A DNA stretch of 36,169 nt from an uncultured Clostridia bacterium (GCA_937880805.1 CALGRR010000117.1:1-36169), one strand, 5' to 3'; shown: positions 8,892 through 17,096, counted from the stretch's first letter. The notes: generated from the sequence alone by a model not told the origin. Program-made: numbers and translations.

Positions 8892-9539
8892 ATGAAAATT
8901 ACACAGATTCAGATGGAACACGAGGTGTTTGCAAACTGCTATCTCGTTTTTGATGAAGAAACGGGAGAGGCGGCAATCGTTGACCCGGGCTGGTATGAAA
9001 AATCAATTCCCGAGGTTTTGGCGGAAAATGCAAACATAAAGCTTAAATATATACTTCTTACTCACGGACATTTTGACCATATTCTCGGAGTTGACGGCTT
9101 AAAAAAAGCAACGGGAGCAAAGGTTGTTATTCACGAAAACGACAGAGAGCATCTGCTTGACCCCAAAAAGAGCCTTGCGGACGGCAATTTTCCTATGCCG
9201 CAGATTCCCGTTCATGCCGATATTACCGTTTCCGACGGCGATGTTTTAACTCTCGGCAAAAATGAAATAAAAGTTTTGCACACTCCCGGTCACACGAGGG
9301 GCGGCGTCTGTTATATTACAGAGGGCGATGACAGAGTGATTTTTACAGGCGACACTCTTTTTTGTATGACTGCGGGAAGAACGGATTTCTTTGACGGCAG
9401 CGAAGCGGATTTGAATAACTCTTTGAAAAAGCTTGTTGAACTTGACGGCGATTACAGGATATTACCCGGTCACAGCAAGGATACAACCCTTGAAAGAGAA
9501 AGAAAACGTAATTGGTATATCAGAAGGATGGAAAGATAA
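8892..9539 (+). CDS. MBL-fold metallohydrolase, glyoxalase II-like
   Basis: The 215-aa protein is a compact metallo-beta-lactamase-fold hydrolase. It has the HxHxDH metal motif at 58-63 (HGHFDH), a later GHT (HTPGHTRGG) and a GDTLF segment supplying the bridging Asp. Size and sequence resemble GloB/YcbL-type thioester hydrolases common in the rel-dtd cluster of Clostridia; the physiological substrate is unknown. The ATG at 8892 has AAAGGTGAT upstream and fits the family start; a longer frame overlapping dtd is not needed. Its stop codon abuts the ATG of hemZ. Confidence 0.9.
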   Translation: MKITQIQMEHEVFANCYLVFDEETGEAAIVDPGWYEKSIPEVLAENANIKLKYILLTHGHFDHILGVDGLKKATGAKVVIHENDREHLLDPKKSLADGNFPMPQIPVHADITVSDGDVLTLGKNEIKVLHTPGHTRGGVCYITEGDDRVIFTGDTLFCMTAGRTDFFDGSEADLNNSLKKLVELDGDYRILPGHSKDTTLERERKRNWYIRRMER

Positions 9540-11006
9540 ATGATTTTAAGAATTTTCGGGCACGATTTTCACTATGAATGCGAAAATCTGTGCAGGGTTT
9601 ATTATCCCAACGAAAAAATTAATATTGTTTATGACGAAAGCGGCGAGGATTCAAAGCAGATTATAACAAGATGCGGGCCGATTGACGGCGGAAACCGAAT
9701 AACGGTTGAAGCTTTTATTGACGGCGAAAACCGCACCCTTCAGTCAGATGTTATATGCGGCGAAAATGAGCTTCGGGATAAAAGCGAGCTTAAAACGGCA
9801 CAGCTTATTTTTGAGGCGTTATCCGATATAACGGGATACACTCCGCCCTGGGGTGTGCTGACGGGTGTCAGACCCTCAAAGCTGATGTTAAGGCTTAATG
9901 AAAGTATGGGCGAAGAAGCGGCATACAGATATTTTACCGAGGATTTGCTTGTGAGCAAAGAAAAGGCAGACCTTGCGGCAACGGTAGCGGCAGCAGAGGA
10001 AAAGATAGTTGCTCTTTCTGAAAAAAATTCATTCAGTCTTTATGTTTCAATTCCGTTTTGCCCGACAAGGTGCAGCTATTGCTCATTTGTTTCGCATTCG
10101 ATTTCAAATCCGAGTGCAAGAAAGCTCTTGCCCGAATACCTTGAAATGCTTTCGCAGGAGCTTGAAATAACGGGAAAAATCGCATCGGAATTGGGGTTGA
10201 AGCTTGAAAGCATATATTTCGGCGGCGGCACTCCGGGTGTGCTTGAAGCATCTCAGCTTGACAGTCTTCTCTGCTCGGTTGAAAAAGGCTTTGATTTATC
10301 GGCATTGCGTGAATATACGGTTGAAATCGGCAGACCCGATACCGTTACCCCCGAAAAATTAAGAGCCTTGAAGCTTCATAATGTTGAAAGAATCAGCATT
10401 AATCCTCAGACCTTTAATCAGAAAACCCTTGATATTATAGGCAGAAAGCATTCTGTTGAGCAGGCAGTAAAGGCTTATCAGCTTGCAAGAGCCTATGATT
10501 TCAAAAGTATAAATATGGATTTGATTGCGGGCTTGCCCGAAGAAACGGTTGAAGAATTTATGGCGAGCGTTGACACCGCAATTTCATTAAGACCCGAAAA
10601 CATAACCGTTCACACTCTTGCACTGAAGCGTTCATCTGAGCTTAACGCATCGGGGGCAAAGGTAACGGGCGGCAATGAAGCAAAGGCTATGCTTGAATAT
10701 GCTTCGTCAAGGCTCAGCCGTATGTATAAGCCTTATTATATGTACCGTCAGAGCAAGTGTGTGGGCAACCTTGAAAATGTAGGCTGGTGCACCGAGGGCA
10801 ACGAGTGCCTTTATAATGTGTTTATGATGGAAGAATGCCACACGGTGCTTGCTGCCGGTGCGGGCGGTGTAACAAAGCTTTGCGAGCCCGGCGGCACAAA
10901 TGTTGAAAGAATATACAACTATAAATATCCTTACGAATATATTTCGGGCTTCGATAAAATAACGGAACGCAAAAACGGAATAAAGAGCTTTTATTTGTCA
11001 TACTAA
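9540..11006 (+). CDS. hemZ: HemZ-type radical SAM protein (coproporphyrinogen dehydrogenase-like)
   Basis: The 488-aa protein has an N-terminal domain of about 160 residues followed by a radical SAM core with C174-xxx-C178-xx-C181 for the 4Fe-4S cluster and a GGGTPG motif for SAM binding. This matches the HemZ branch of the HemN/HemW group, annotated as oxygen-independent coproporphyrinogen III oxidase. No other heme gene is in the window and many Clostridia with HemZ lack full heme synthesis, so the actual reaction here is uncertain. The ATG begins immediately after the preceding stop codon, implying coupling. The dtd-MBL-hemZ order is a recognised Clostridia arrangement. Confidence 0.88.
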   Translation: MILRIFGHDFHYECENLCRVYYPNEKINIVYDESGEDSKQIITRCGPIDGGNRITVEAFIDGENRTLQSDVICGENELRDKSELKTAQLIFEALSDITGYTPPWGVLTGVRPSKLMLRLNESMGEEAAYRYFTEDLLVSKEKADLAATVAAAEEKIVALSEKNSFSLYVSIPFCPTRCSYCSFVSHSISNPSARKLLPEYLEMLSQELEITGKIASELGLKLESIYFGGGTPGVLEASQLDSLLCSVEKGFDLSALREYTVEIGRPDTVTPEKLRALKLHNVERISINPQTFNQKTLDIIGRKHSVEQAVKAYQLARAYDFKSINMDLIAGLPEETVEEFMASVDTAISLRPENITVHTLALKRSSELNASGAKVTGGNEAKAMLEYASSRLSRMYKPYYMYRQSKCVGNLENVGWCTEGNECLYNVFMMEECHTVLAAGAGGVTKLCEPGGTNVERIYNYKYPYEYISGFDKITERKNGIKSFYLSY

Positions 11007-11048
11007 ATTTTATGGGGTAAAAATAACTCTGAACCCAGAGGTGATGAT

Positions 11049-11972
11049 ATGACAGCAATAAAGGAATACACAGTTAAAACAATAAACGGGCTTTCCGCAA
11101 ATTCCGAAGAATTCATTCGGGAATGCAATGAGAATTATCATAAGTCGGTTAATGCGGCGGCAAAAAGGATATTCGATAATAAAGATGTGAAAATCGTAAT
11201 GCTTGCAGGGCCCAGCTCATCCGGAAAAACCACAACAGCTTCATTGCTTTCAAAAGAAATCGAAAAGCTCGGAGGAAAAGCATATACCGTTTCTCTCGAT
11301 GATTTTTATAAGACACGTAGCGAAGGCTATCCCGTTGATGAAAACGGAGAGCCCGATTATGAATGCGTTGAGGCACTCGATATTGAGCTTATTCATTTCT
11401 GCCTGCGAGAGCTTGCACAAACGGGCGAAAGCCTTCTGCCGGTCTTTGATTTCACAACGGGAAAAAGGCACGATGAGGCAAAGAAAATCGTTCTTTCGGA
11501 AAAAGATGTTATTATTATTGAAGGGCTTCACGCATTAAATCCGATAATTACCGATACACTTGAAGAAAAAAGCCTTTTTAAAATCTATGTGAGCGTATCT
11601 TCAAGAGTTTATGATGAAAACGGTGAATCGTTTCTTTCAAAAAGAAATCTGCGGTTTTTAAGGCGTATGCTGCGGGATTATAAATTCAGAGCAATGCCCG
11701 TTGAAGGCACCTTTGATATTTGGAAAAGCGTAACAAGGGGAGAGGATAAATATCTCTTTCCTTTTGAAGAAAATGCAGATATAAAGCTGAATTCGTTTCA
11801 TGCCTGCGAGCCTTGTGTTGTAGGTGCAGAGGCGTTGAAGCTTCTTAAAAATATAAAAGATAATCATTATCAGGAAATGGCATCGGAGCTTATTGAAAAG
11901 CTTGAGATGTTTGAAAAAATCGGTTATTCAATTCTTCCCGAGGATTGTCTGTTGAGAGAGTTTACGGGATAA
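11049..11972 (+). CDS. Uridine kinase-like P-loop nucleoside kinase (short form)
   Basis: The 307-aa protein has a Walker A motif GPSSSGKTT at 54-62, an SLDDFY segment after strand 2, an FDF/GKR stretch and an IIIEGLHAL strand, as in uridine kinase/phosphoribulokinase-type enzymes. It matches the C-terminal kinase half of Clostridia nucleoside kinases that normally carry an additional N-terminal TGS-like region (total about 550 aa); that region is absent. The start is supported by AGAGGTGATGAT before the ATG. It occupies the place after hemZ where hisS and aspS are often found in Clostridia. The likely reaction is ATP-dependent phosphorylation of uridine/cytidine or a related nucleoside, but the substrate is not shown by the sequence. 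Confidence 0.85.
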   Translation: MTAIKEYTVKTINGLSANSEEFIRECNENYHKSVNAAAKRIFDNKDVKIVMLAGPSSSGKTTTASLLSKEIEKLGGKAYTVSLDDFYKTRSEGYPVDENGEPDYECVEALDIELIHFCLRELAQTGESLLPVFDFTTGKRHDEAKKIVLSEKDVIIIEGLHALNPIITDTLEEKSLFKIYVSVSSRVYDENGESFLSKRNLRFLRRMLRDYKFRAMPVEGTFDIWKSVTRGEDKYLFPFEENADIKLNSFHACEPCVVGAEALKLLKNIKDNHYQEMASELIEKLEMFEKIGYSILPEDCLLREFTG

Positions 11973-11999
11973 TATTCAGAATAAAGGAGAGTGAGCCTT

Positions 12000-13823
12000 T
12001 TGGCTTCGGAAAAGAAACAGTCCGTTCTTAACGGTGCAATGATGTTGATGTTTGCCGTTGTTCTTGTTAAGCTCATAGGTGTGTTGTTCAAGATTCCTCT
12101 TACCGATATGATTGGCATAGTGGGCAGAGGATATTTCAATTCGGCTTATGAGGTTTATACGCCCATATTTGCCATTTCAATGGCAGGTCTGCCCGTTGCG
12201 GTTTCGCGAATGGTTGCAGAGAATGTTGCTCTTGAGCGTTACCGTGAAGCAAGGGCGGTATTTAATGTATCAAAAAAAATATTTATTATTGTAGGCACGG
12301 CGGGCACTCTTGTTCTGCTTATTGCCGCCTATCCCTATTGTGCCCTTGTTGCGGGCAAGCCCAGCCTTCCCGCAGTTCTCTGCGTTGCACCCTCAATTTT
12401 CTTCTGCTGCTTTATGTCGGCTTACAGAGGCTATTACGAAGGTCTTCGCAATATGACTCCAACGGCAATATCCCAGGTTGTTGAAGCTCTTGGCAAGCTG
12501 GTTATAGGTCTCATTCTCTCAAAAATAGTTATCGGCATCGGTGAAGGTCAGTATGAAAGCGGTATGCTTGCAAGCGGCAATATTTCGGCAACCGTTTTCG
12601 GCAATCAGGTAACAAGCCTCACCGAAGCAAACAGCGTTATTGTTCCCTGGGCTGCTGCGGCAGCGGTTATGGGCGTTACCGTCGGCTCGGTAGCAAGCAC
12701 CGTTTTTCTTATGATTTGCTATAAAATCAAAGGCGACGGCTTCACAAGAGTTCAGCTTGTCAATTCTCCCAAAGCCCGTCAGGGCGAGGTTATTGCGAAG
12801 GATATGATTAAGATTGCCATTCCTATGGTTATCAGTGCTCTTATCCTCAACATAACCAACCTTATTGATACCGTCACCATTCAGACAAGGCTTGCAACCG
12901 CACTTGAAACGGGCTTTAATATGGTTGTGGGTATGCATTCCGAGGCAATGAATGAAGCGGTAAGCCTTTCAAGACTTGACCTTTCAAATCAGGCAGAGGT
13001 TGTTAAATATCTCTGGGGTGCTTACGGTACAGCTCTCGATTTCAAGAATCTTGTGCCCACAATAACAATTCAGCTCGGCGTGAGTGCACTTCCCGCCCTT
13101 GCCGCCGCCTGGGCAACCAAAGATAAAAAGAGCGTTAAATCAACAATAGAAACCGTTTTAAGAATAGGAATGCTCATCGCTCTTCCCGCAGGCATCGGTA
13201 TGGCATCTCTTGCTTCTCCGATATTAACCATACTTTACGGCAGGGGAGCAAGCTCCGATGCAATTCCCGTTGTTGCACCCATTCTTATGTCATATGGCTT
13301 TGCAACCTGCATAATGGCAATTTCAACACCCATAACAAATATGCTTCAGGCTATCGGAAGAACGGATATTCCCGTTAAATCTGTTGTGGTGGGTGCAATA
13401 TGCAAAATCACCTGCAATTTCATTCTCGTGGGAAATCCCAAAATAAATATCTACGGTGCGGTGGTGGGCACAATTCTTTTCTATGTGGTTATTGTTTTGT
13501 GCAACCTCATCTCACTTCTCAGAATATCAAAAGTAAAGGTTCATTGGAAATCCGTTTTTGTCAAACCCTTTATTTGTGCTGCACTCTGCGGCGTTACGGC
13601 TTTTGCCGCTAACGGACTTCTCTCAAAGCTTTTCCCCGTTGACGCATCCGAAAGCCTGCTTAATATGGGCACGGTTTCAACCGTTATTTCAATCGGACTT
13701 GCCGCAGTTGTTTATGCTGTTTCGCTTCTTCTTATCAAGGGCATTGCAAAAGAAGACGTTATTGTTTTGCCAAAAGGAGAAAAAATTGCAAAAACTCTTG
13801 AAAAATACGGACTTTTAGGTTAA
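12000..13823 (+). CDS. SpoVB/YabM-like MATE-superfamily lipid-linked sugar flippase
   Basis: The 607-aa polytopic protein has about 14 hydrophobic segments and the N-terminal pattern of polysaccharide-biosynthesis/MurJ-type transporters (helix, LIGVLFKIPLTD, GYFNSAYEVY, AGLPVAVSRMV). Such proteins move lipid-linked sugar precursors across the membrane; SpoVB acts in spore cortex synthesis, and YabM occupies this position beside mazG in Bacillus. The start chosen is TTG at 12000, with AAAGGAG 10 nt upstream; an in-frame GTG at 11991 touches the ribosome binding site and is unlikely. A membership shared with spore or vegetative peptidoglycan assembly is inferred from context. Confidence 0.88.
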   Translation: MASEKKQSVLNGAMMLMFAVVLVKLIGVLFKIPLTDMIGIVGRGYFNSAYEVYTPIFAISMAGLPVAVSRMVAENVALERYREARAVFNVSKKIFIIVGTAGTLVLLIAAYPYCALVAGKPSLPAVLCVAPSIFFCCFMSAYRGYYEGLRNMTPTAISQVVEALGKLVIGLILSKIVIGIGEGQYESGMLASGNISATVFGNQVTSLTEANSVIVPWAAAAAVMGVTVGSVASTVFLMICYKIKGDGFTRVQLVNSPKARQGEVIAKDMIKIAIPMVISALILNITNLIDTVTIQTRLATALETGFNMVVGMHSEAMNEAVSLSRLDLSNQAEVVKYLWGAYGTALDFKNLVPTITIQLGVSALPALAAAWATKDKKSVKSTIETVLRIGMLIALPAGIGMASLASPILTILYGRGASSDAIPVVAPILMSYGFATCIMAISTPITNMLQAIGRTDIPVKSVVVGAICKITCNFILVGNPKINIYGAVVGTILFYVVIVLCNLISLLRISKVKVHWKSVFVKPFICAALCGVTAFAANGLLSKLFPVDASESLLNMGTVSTVISIGLAAVVYAVSLLLIKGIAKEDVIVLPKGEKIAKTLEKYGLLG

Positions 13824-13856
13824 AATAGAAAAAAGATTTCCCGGAGGTGCCCTGAA

Positions 13857-14660
13857 ATGCTTGACTTTCAGCTCAAAGATTGCTATGATATGCAGGATTT
13901 GTTAAGTATTATGCGGCTCCTCAGAGCTCCGGGCGGCTGCCCGTGGGATGCCGAGCAGACCCACGAAAGCATAAGAAAGAATCTTATTGAAGAAACCTAT
14001 GAGGTTATTGAGGCAATCGATAAAAACGATAAAGAACTGATGTGCGAGGAGCTTGGCGATTTGCTTATGCAGGTTGTTTTTCACGCACAGATGGAGGATG
14101 AAGCGGGCACATTCGATTTTAACAATGTGACCGACGGAGTCTGCAAAAAGCTTATTGAACGCCATCCTCACATTTTCGGCAAAGTCAAGGTTTCGGGCGT
14201 TGATGATGTTCTCACAAATTGGGATGCAATCAAACGCAAAACAAAGGGCCAGAAAACAACGGGCGATTCAATGCTCAGCGTGCCCCGTGAGCTTCCTGCT
14301 CTTATGAGAGCAACAAAGCTTCAGAAAAAAGCGGCAGATGTCGGCTTTGATTGGAACGATGTTTCGGGTGCTCTCGATAAGGTTACCGAAGAAACGGCAG
14401 AGCTCAGGGCGGCAATCGAAAATAAAGATTCCGTCAATATGGCGGAAGAGCTTGGCGATATTCTGTTTTCGGTTGTCAATGTTTCACGCTTTATAAAGGT
14501 TGATGCAGAAGAGGCGTTAACGGCAGCAAGCGATAAATTCCTTGCAAGATTTGTTGAGGTTGAAAAGCTTGCAAAAGAGCGTGGAATTGATATGAAAGAA
14601 GCTTCGCTTGAAGAGCTTGATGCTCTCTGGGATGAAGTGAAAATTAAAAATCGGATATGA
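13857..14660 (+). CDS. mazG: Nucleoside triphosphate pyrophosphohydrolase MazG
   Basis: MazG hydrolyses NTPs/dNTPs to NMPs and pyrophosphate, cleansing the nucleotide pool. The 267-aa protein has two MazG domains. The first (about 20-115) starts with the CPWD signature and has the EExxE...ExxD metal motif around 43-70. The second (about 165-225) repeats the motif as EETAEL...EELGDI. A GGAGGTG box lies 7 nt before the ATG. It corresponds to the MazG portion of Bacillus YabN; the methylase domain that fuses to it in Bacillus is absent here. Confidence 0.95.
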   Translation: MLDFQLKDCYDMQDLLSIMRLLRAPGGCPWDAEQTHESIRKNLIEETYEVIEAIDKNDKELMCEELGDLLMQVVFHAQMEDEAGTFDFNNVTDGVCKKLIERHPHIFGKVKVSGVDDVLTNWDAIKRKTKGQKTTGDSMLSVPRELPALMRATKLQKKAADVGFDWNDVSGALDKVTEETAELRAAIENKDSVNMAEELGDILFSVVNVSRFIKVDAEEALTAASDKFLARFVEVEKLAKERGIDMKEASLEELDALWDEVKIKNRI

Positions 14661-14707
14661 ATACTTTGGTATTTATAAATAGAATTCAAAAGAATGGAGT
14701 AAGAAAA

Positions 14708-14983
14708 ATGAATAAGACAGAACTCGTAAACGCAATAGCAAAGAACGAAGGAATCGAAAAGAAGTGTGCAGAAAAGGCTGTTAACGCAGTTTTCGCAGCA
14801 GTTGCTGATGCTCTTGCAGCAGGCGATAAGGTTCAGCTCGTTGGCTTTGGCACATTCGAGGTTCGTGCACGTGCAGAAAAGAAGGCTCGCAATCCTCAGA
14901 CAGGTGCAGAAATCACTGTTCCCGCAACAAAGGTTCCCGCTTTCAAGGCAGGCGCTGCTCTTAAGGCTAAGGTTGCAAAATAA
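14708..14983 (+). CDS. hup: HU-family DNA-binding protein
   Basis: HU is a small nucleoid-associated protein that bends DNA as a dimer. The 91-aa product begins MNKTELVNAIA, has the GFGTFEVR beta region, the RNPQTG signature of the DNA-binding arm and a lysine-rich C-terminus. Start ATG 14708 has GGAG about 10 nt upstream and matches the family; a longer frame from 14657 is not supported. Codon use differs from the neighbours (many GCA, CTC, CGT, AAG codons), as expected for a highly expressed gene. Its position between mazG and rqcP is typical of Clostridia. Confidence 0.96.
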   Translation: MNKTELVNAIAKNEGIEKKCAEKAVNAVFAAVADALAAGDKVQLVGFGTFEVRARAEKKARNPQTGAEITVPATKVPAFKAGAALKAKVAK

Positions 14984-14996
14984 GTTTGCTTTTACA

Positions 14997-15022
14997 GTAA
15001 CCGCCGATTTTTCGGCGGTTAC
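14997..15022 (+). terminator. Stable hairpin between HU and rqcP
   Basis: An 11-bp perfect stem (14997-15007 with 15012-15022) has a tttt loop. Only ttaatt follows, so the U-tract is weak. It is more likely a partial terminator or an mRNA-stabilising 3' end for the abundant HU message than a full stop, since rqcP begins 20 nt later without a visible promoter. Confidence 0.5.
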
Positions 15023-15042
15023 TTAATTCAGGAGATGTTTTA

Positions 15043-15282
15043 GTGAGACTTGATAAATATCTTAAGGTTTCAAGAATAATCAAAAGAAGAACCGTTGCAA
15101 ACGAAGCGTGCGATGCAAAGCACGTTACCGTAAACGGTAAGGTTGCCAGAGCATCATATGATGTTAAGGTTGGCGACATAATCGAAATAACCTTTGGCTC
15201 CAACACAAGCCGTTTTGAAGTTCTTAATGTGAGCGAGCACGCAACAAAAGAAAGTGCGGCAATGATGTTCAGAGCGTTATAA
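15043..15282 (+). CDS. rqcP: S4-domain protein RqcP (YabO/Hsp15-like)
   Basis: RqcP helps RqcH add C-terminal alanine tails to nascent chains on obstructed 50S subunits. The 79-aa protein is almost entirely one S4 RNA-binding domain starting MRLDKYLKVSRIIKRR and including a VTVNGK turn, and it has the length of Bacillus YabO. It starts with GTG; AGGAG lies 8 nt upstream. Its location before yabP and yabQ matches Bacillus and Clostridia, which strongly favours RqcP over the paralogous Hsp15. Confidence 0.9.
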   Translation: MRLDKYLKVSRIIKRRTVANEACDAKHVTVNGKVARASYDVKVGDIIEITFGSNTSRFEVLNVSEHATKESAAMMFRAL

Positions 15283-15287
15283 TTAAT

Positions 15288-15335
15288 CCTCCCGAAGCAT
15301 ATCATTAATTGAAATGCTAAAGGGAGGTTTTTTAT
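15288..15335 (+). promoter_or_regulatory. Terminator-like hairpin containing the yabP ribosome binding site
   Basis: CCTCCC (15288-15293) can pair with GGGAGG (15322-15327), with an inner stem agcat/atgct (15296-15300 with 15314-15318). Six T follow (15328-15333). GGGAGG is also the yabP Shine-Dalgarno, 8 nt from the ATG. The fold would both act as an intrinsic terminator and hide the ribosome binding site. See findings. Confidence 0.6.
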
Positions 15336-15623
15336 ATGGCAGAGGAAAAAAGAAACGCAGTTATTCCGCATAATATTGTCCTTGAAGGCAGAAGAATGCT
15401 CACCGTTTCGGGTGTTTCGGATGTTGACAGCTTTGACGAAGAAACCGTTGTTGTTTTTACGGAGCTTGGCGAATTAACGGTTAAAGGCTCAGACTTGCAT
15501 ATCAATAAGCTCAGCGTTGATGTAGGGGAGCTCACGGTAGAAGGCGATATTTCCGCACTTATTTATTCCGAAAACTCCAATTCGGGCAGCGGCGGCGGAT
15601 TTTTCAGCAGAGTGTTCAGATAA
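15336..15623 (+). CDS. yabP: Sporulation protein YabP
   Basis: The 95-aa protein has the YabP/YqfC-family pattern: an N-terminal basic NIVLEGRRMLTVSGV segment, then repeated short beta strands ending GDISALIYSE and a Gly/Ser-rich tail. In Bacillus yabP belongs to a sporulation-expressed operon with yabQ. The molecular function is unclear; its presence points to a spore-forming ancestry. The ATG follows GGGAGG by 8 nt. The stop codon overlaps the yabQ start (TAATG). Confidence 0.9.
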   Translation: MAEEKRNAVIPHNIVLEGRRMLTVSGVSDVDSFDEETVVVFTELGELTVKGSDLHINKLSVDVGELTVEGDISALIYSENSNSGSGGGFFSRVFR

Positions 15624-16150
15624 TGGTGTATATTCAGGGGGTTGCCGAGCAAACGCAGATTTTTCTTTTTTCAATAGGATTCGGCTTTTTGCTCGGTATC
15701 TTGTATGATGTTTTTAGGACTGTAAGAATAATTATATCCGAATCAAAAGGCTTTGTGCTTTTTATGGATTTGCTTTATTTTCTGGTATGCACTTTTCTGA
15801 ATTTCTGCTATATCCTGACCGTTGATTACGGCAAGATAAGATTTTATGTTGTTTTTGCCCAAATTCTCGGTTGGCTTATTTATTATTTCTCTTTCGGTGC
15901 GGTTGCAATAAGGTTTTCAAGATTTGTTTCAAAGGCAGTCAGAGGTCTTGCAGGTCTGGTTTTCAAGCCGATTAATGCTGTTTTTAAGAGGATTAAGTTG
16001 TTATATAATAAAATATTTGGTTTTAATAAAAAAATAATAAGAAAATTTGCTAAAAAAACAAAATTTAACTTGCAAAAGAGGCAGGGTATAGTGTATAATT
16101 TAATAGGTTATTTTGATAAGTGTTCCCATAATAAAAAACAGAGGGATTAA
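15623..16150 (+). CDS. yabQ: Spore cortex biosynthesis protein YabQ
   Basis: The 175-aa membrane protein has about four hydrophobic segments in the first 110 residues, including the GILYDVFRTVR loop characteristic of YabQ, and a basic, asparagine- and lysine-rich cytoplasmic tail. YabQ localises to spore membranes and is needed for cortex assembly in Bacillus. It starts at the ATG overlapping the yabP stop codon, so translation is coupled. The AT-rich 3' end of the gene carries a probable promoter for divIC. Confidence 0.88.
   Translation: MVYIQGVAEQTQIFLFSIGFGFLLGILYDVFRTVRIIISESKGFVLFMDLLYFLVCTFLNFCYILTVDYGKIRFYVVFAQILGWLIYYFSFGAVAIRFSRFVSKAVRGLAGLVFKPINAVFKRIKLLYNKIFGFNKKIIRKFAKKTKFNLQKRQGIVYNLIGYFDKCSHNKKQRD
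16070..16099 (+). promoter_or_regulatory. Probable promoter inside yabQ driving divIC
   Basis: TTGCAA (16070-16075) and TATAAT (16094-16099) are separated by 18 nt, about 55 nt before the divIC start. A perfect -10 hexamer inside a coding region would let divIC and the S1 gene be expressed when the sporulation genes are silent. Confidence 0.5.
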
Positions 16151-16153
16151 TAT

Positions 16154-16459
16154 ATGTCTGAAAAAATAAAAGTTAACAAAGAACACAAGTTCAGCTATAT
16201 TGCTCTGATTGCTCTTTTCCTTGTTTCGAGCATCTTTATTGTAACAATAATCAGCCTGCGTGCTGAGGCTAAAGAGCAAGAGAGATATATCGCTGAGCTT
16301 GAATCGGAATACACAAGCCAGATTATGGAAAATGAAGCTCTTTCCGAGCTTATCGAGCAGGGCGACAGTGCAGATTATATCGAGCGTATTGCAAGAGAAA
16401 AATACGGCTACGCTTTGCCCGAAGAAAGAGTTTATTACGATTCCGCAGCTGTGTCATAA
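16154..16459 (+). CDS. divIC: Septum formation initiator DivIC/FtsB-like
   Basis: DivIC is a bitopic division protein that works with FtsL and DivIB at the septum. The 101-aa protein has a short basic cytoplasmic N-terminus, one membrane segment at about 17-37, a coiled-coil segment of about 40-70 (rich in E, L, A), and a C-terminal DYIERIAREKYGYALPEE region that matches the DivIC/FtsB consensus. It follows yabQ by 3 nt, as in Bacillus. Confidence 0.92.
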   Translation: MSEKIKVNKEHKFSYIALIALFLVSSIFIVTIISLRAEAKEQERYIAELESEYTSQIMENEALSELIEQGDSADYIERIAREKYGYALPEERVYYDSAAVS

Positions 16460-16475
16460 AACTGCAAAAGCAGTT
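16460..16475 (+). other. Small hairpin after divIC
   Basis: A perfect 6-bp stem (aactgc/gcagtt) with an aaaa loop directly follows the divIC stop codon. It has no T-tract; it may stabilise the message or be chance. Confidence 0.25.
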
Positions 16476-16513
16476 CATATTTATATATTTATATGGAAGG
16501 ATCTACATAACGT

Positions 16514-16990
16514 ATGCAAATCGAAGAAGGCGCAATAGTCAGCGGAAAAGTAACAGGCTTGACGGATTTCGGAGCTTTTGTTGAAATTGAAGGCGGCAAA
16601 ACAGGAATGATTCATATTTCTGAAGTAGCATCCGATTACGTTAAGGATATTAAGCAGCATCTCACCGTTGGTCAGGAAGTTAAAACAAAGGTTATTTCGG
16701 TGAGTCCCGAGGGTAAAATCAGCCTTTCAATCAGAAAGCTCAGTAACGAGCAGCCCAAGGAGCAGAAGCCTCAGAGACCTGCAAAGCCCAGAAGTGAAAG
16801 ACGCCCCGCACCCAATGTTTGGAACGGGCAGAAAACCAATGCTCCCGCAGCAGGCGAGAAGCAGTCTTTTGAAGATATGATGGCTCGCTTCAAGCAGGTG
16901 AGTGACGAGAAAATGACTGACCTTAAGCGTGCAAGCGATTCAAAAAGAGGAAGCGGCGGGTATTCACGCAGAGGCGGCTCCAGACAATAA
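16514..16990 (+). CDS. S1-domain RNA-binding protein (YabR-like)
   Basis: The 158-aa protein has one S1 (OB-fold) RNA-binding domain at about 3-74 with the typical GxVxGxVTGLTDFGAFVEI and MIHISEV strands, then a low-complexity basic tail rich in R, K, P, Q and G. It matches YabR, the S1 protein after divIC in Bacillus and Clostridia, whose role is not settled. Start ATG 16514 has a GGAAGGA box somewhat far upstream (about 12 nt). In Bacillus spoIIE follows; here a strong terminator ends the cluster. Confidence 0.88.
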   Translation: MQIEEGAIVSGKVTGLTDFGAFVEIEGGKTGMIHISEVASDYVKDIKQHLTVGQEVKTKVISVSPEGKISLSIRKLSNEQPKEQKPQRPAKPRSERRPAPNVWNGQKTNAPAAGEKQSFEDMMARFKQVSDEKMTDLKRASDSKRGSGGYSRRGGSRQ

Positions 16991-17043
16991 GATTAATTAA
17001 CGCGTGCCGTTAGTTTAATCCGTGTTGTTAAGTTTAAATTTTC

Positions 17044-17070
17044 AACGGGGGTTATTGCCCCCGTTTTTTT
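17044..17070 (+). terminator. Strong intrinsic terminator after the yab cluster
   Basis: An 8-bp GC-rich stem (aacggggg at 17044-17051 with cccccgtt at 17058-17065), a 6-nt loop and a run of seven T form a textbook Rho-independent terminator. Confidence 0.9.
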
Positions 17071-17096
17071 ATGATATTGTGAGATGATAAGCAATT

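Noticed and set aside
11991..11999. GTG start for the flippase
   Set aside because: It directly follows the AAAGGAG ribosome binding site with no spacing; the TTG at 12000 is spaced correctly.
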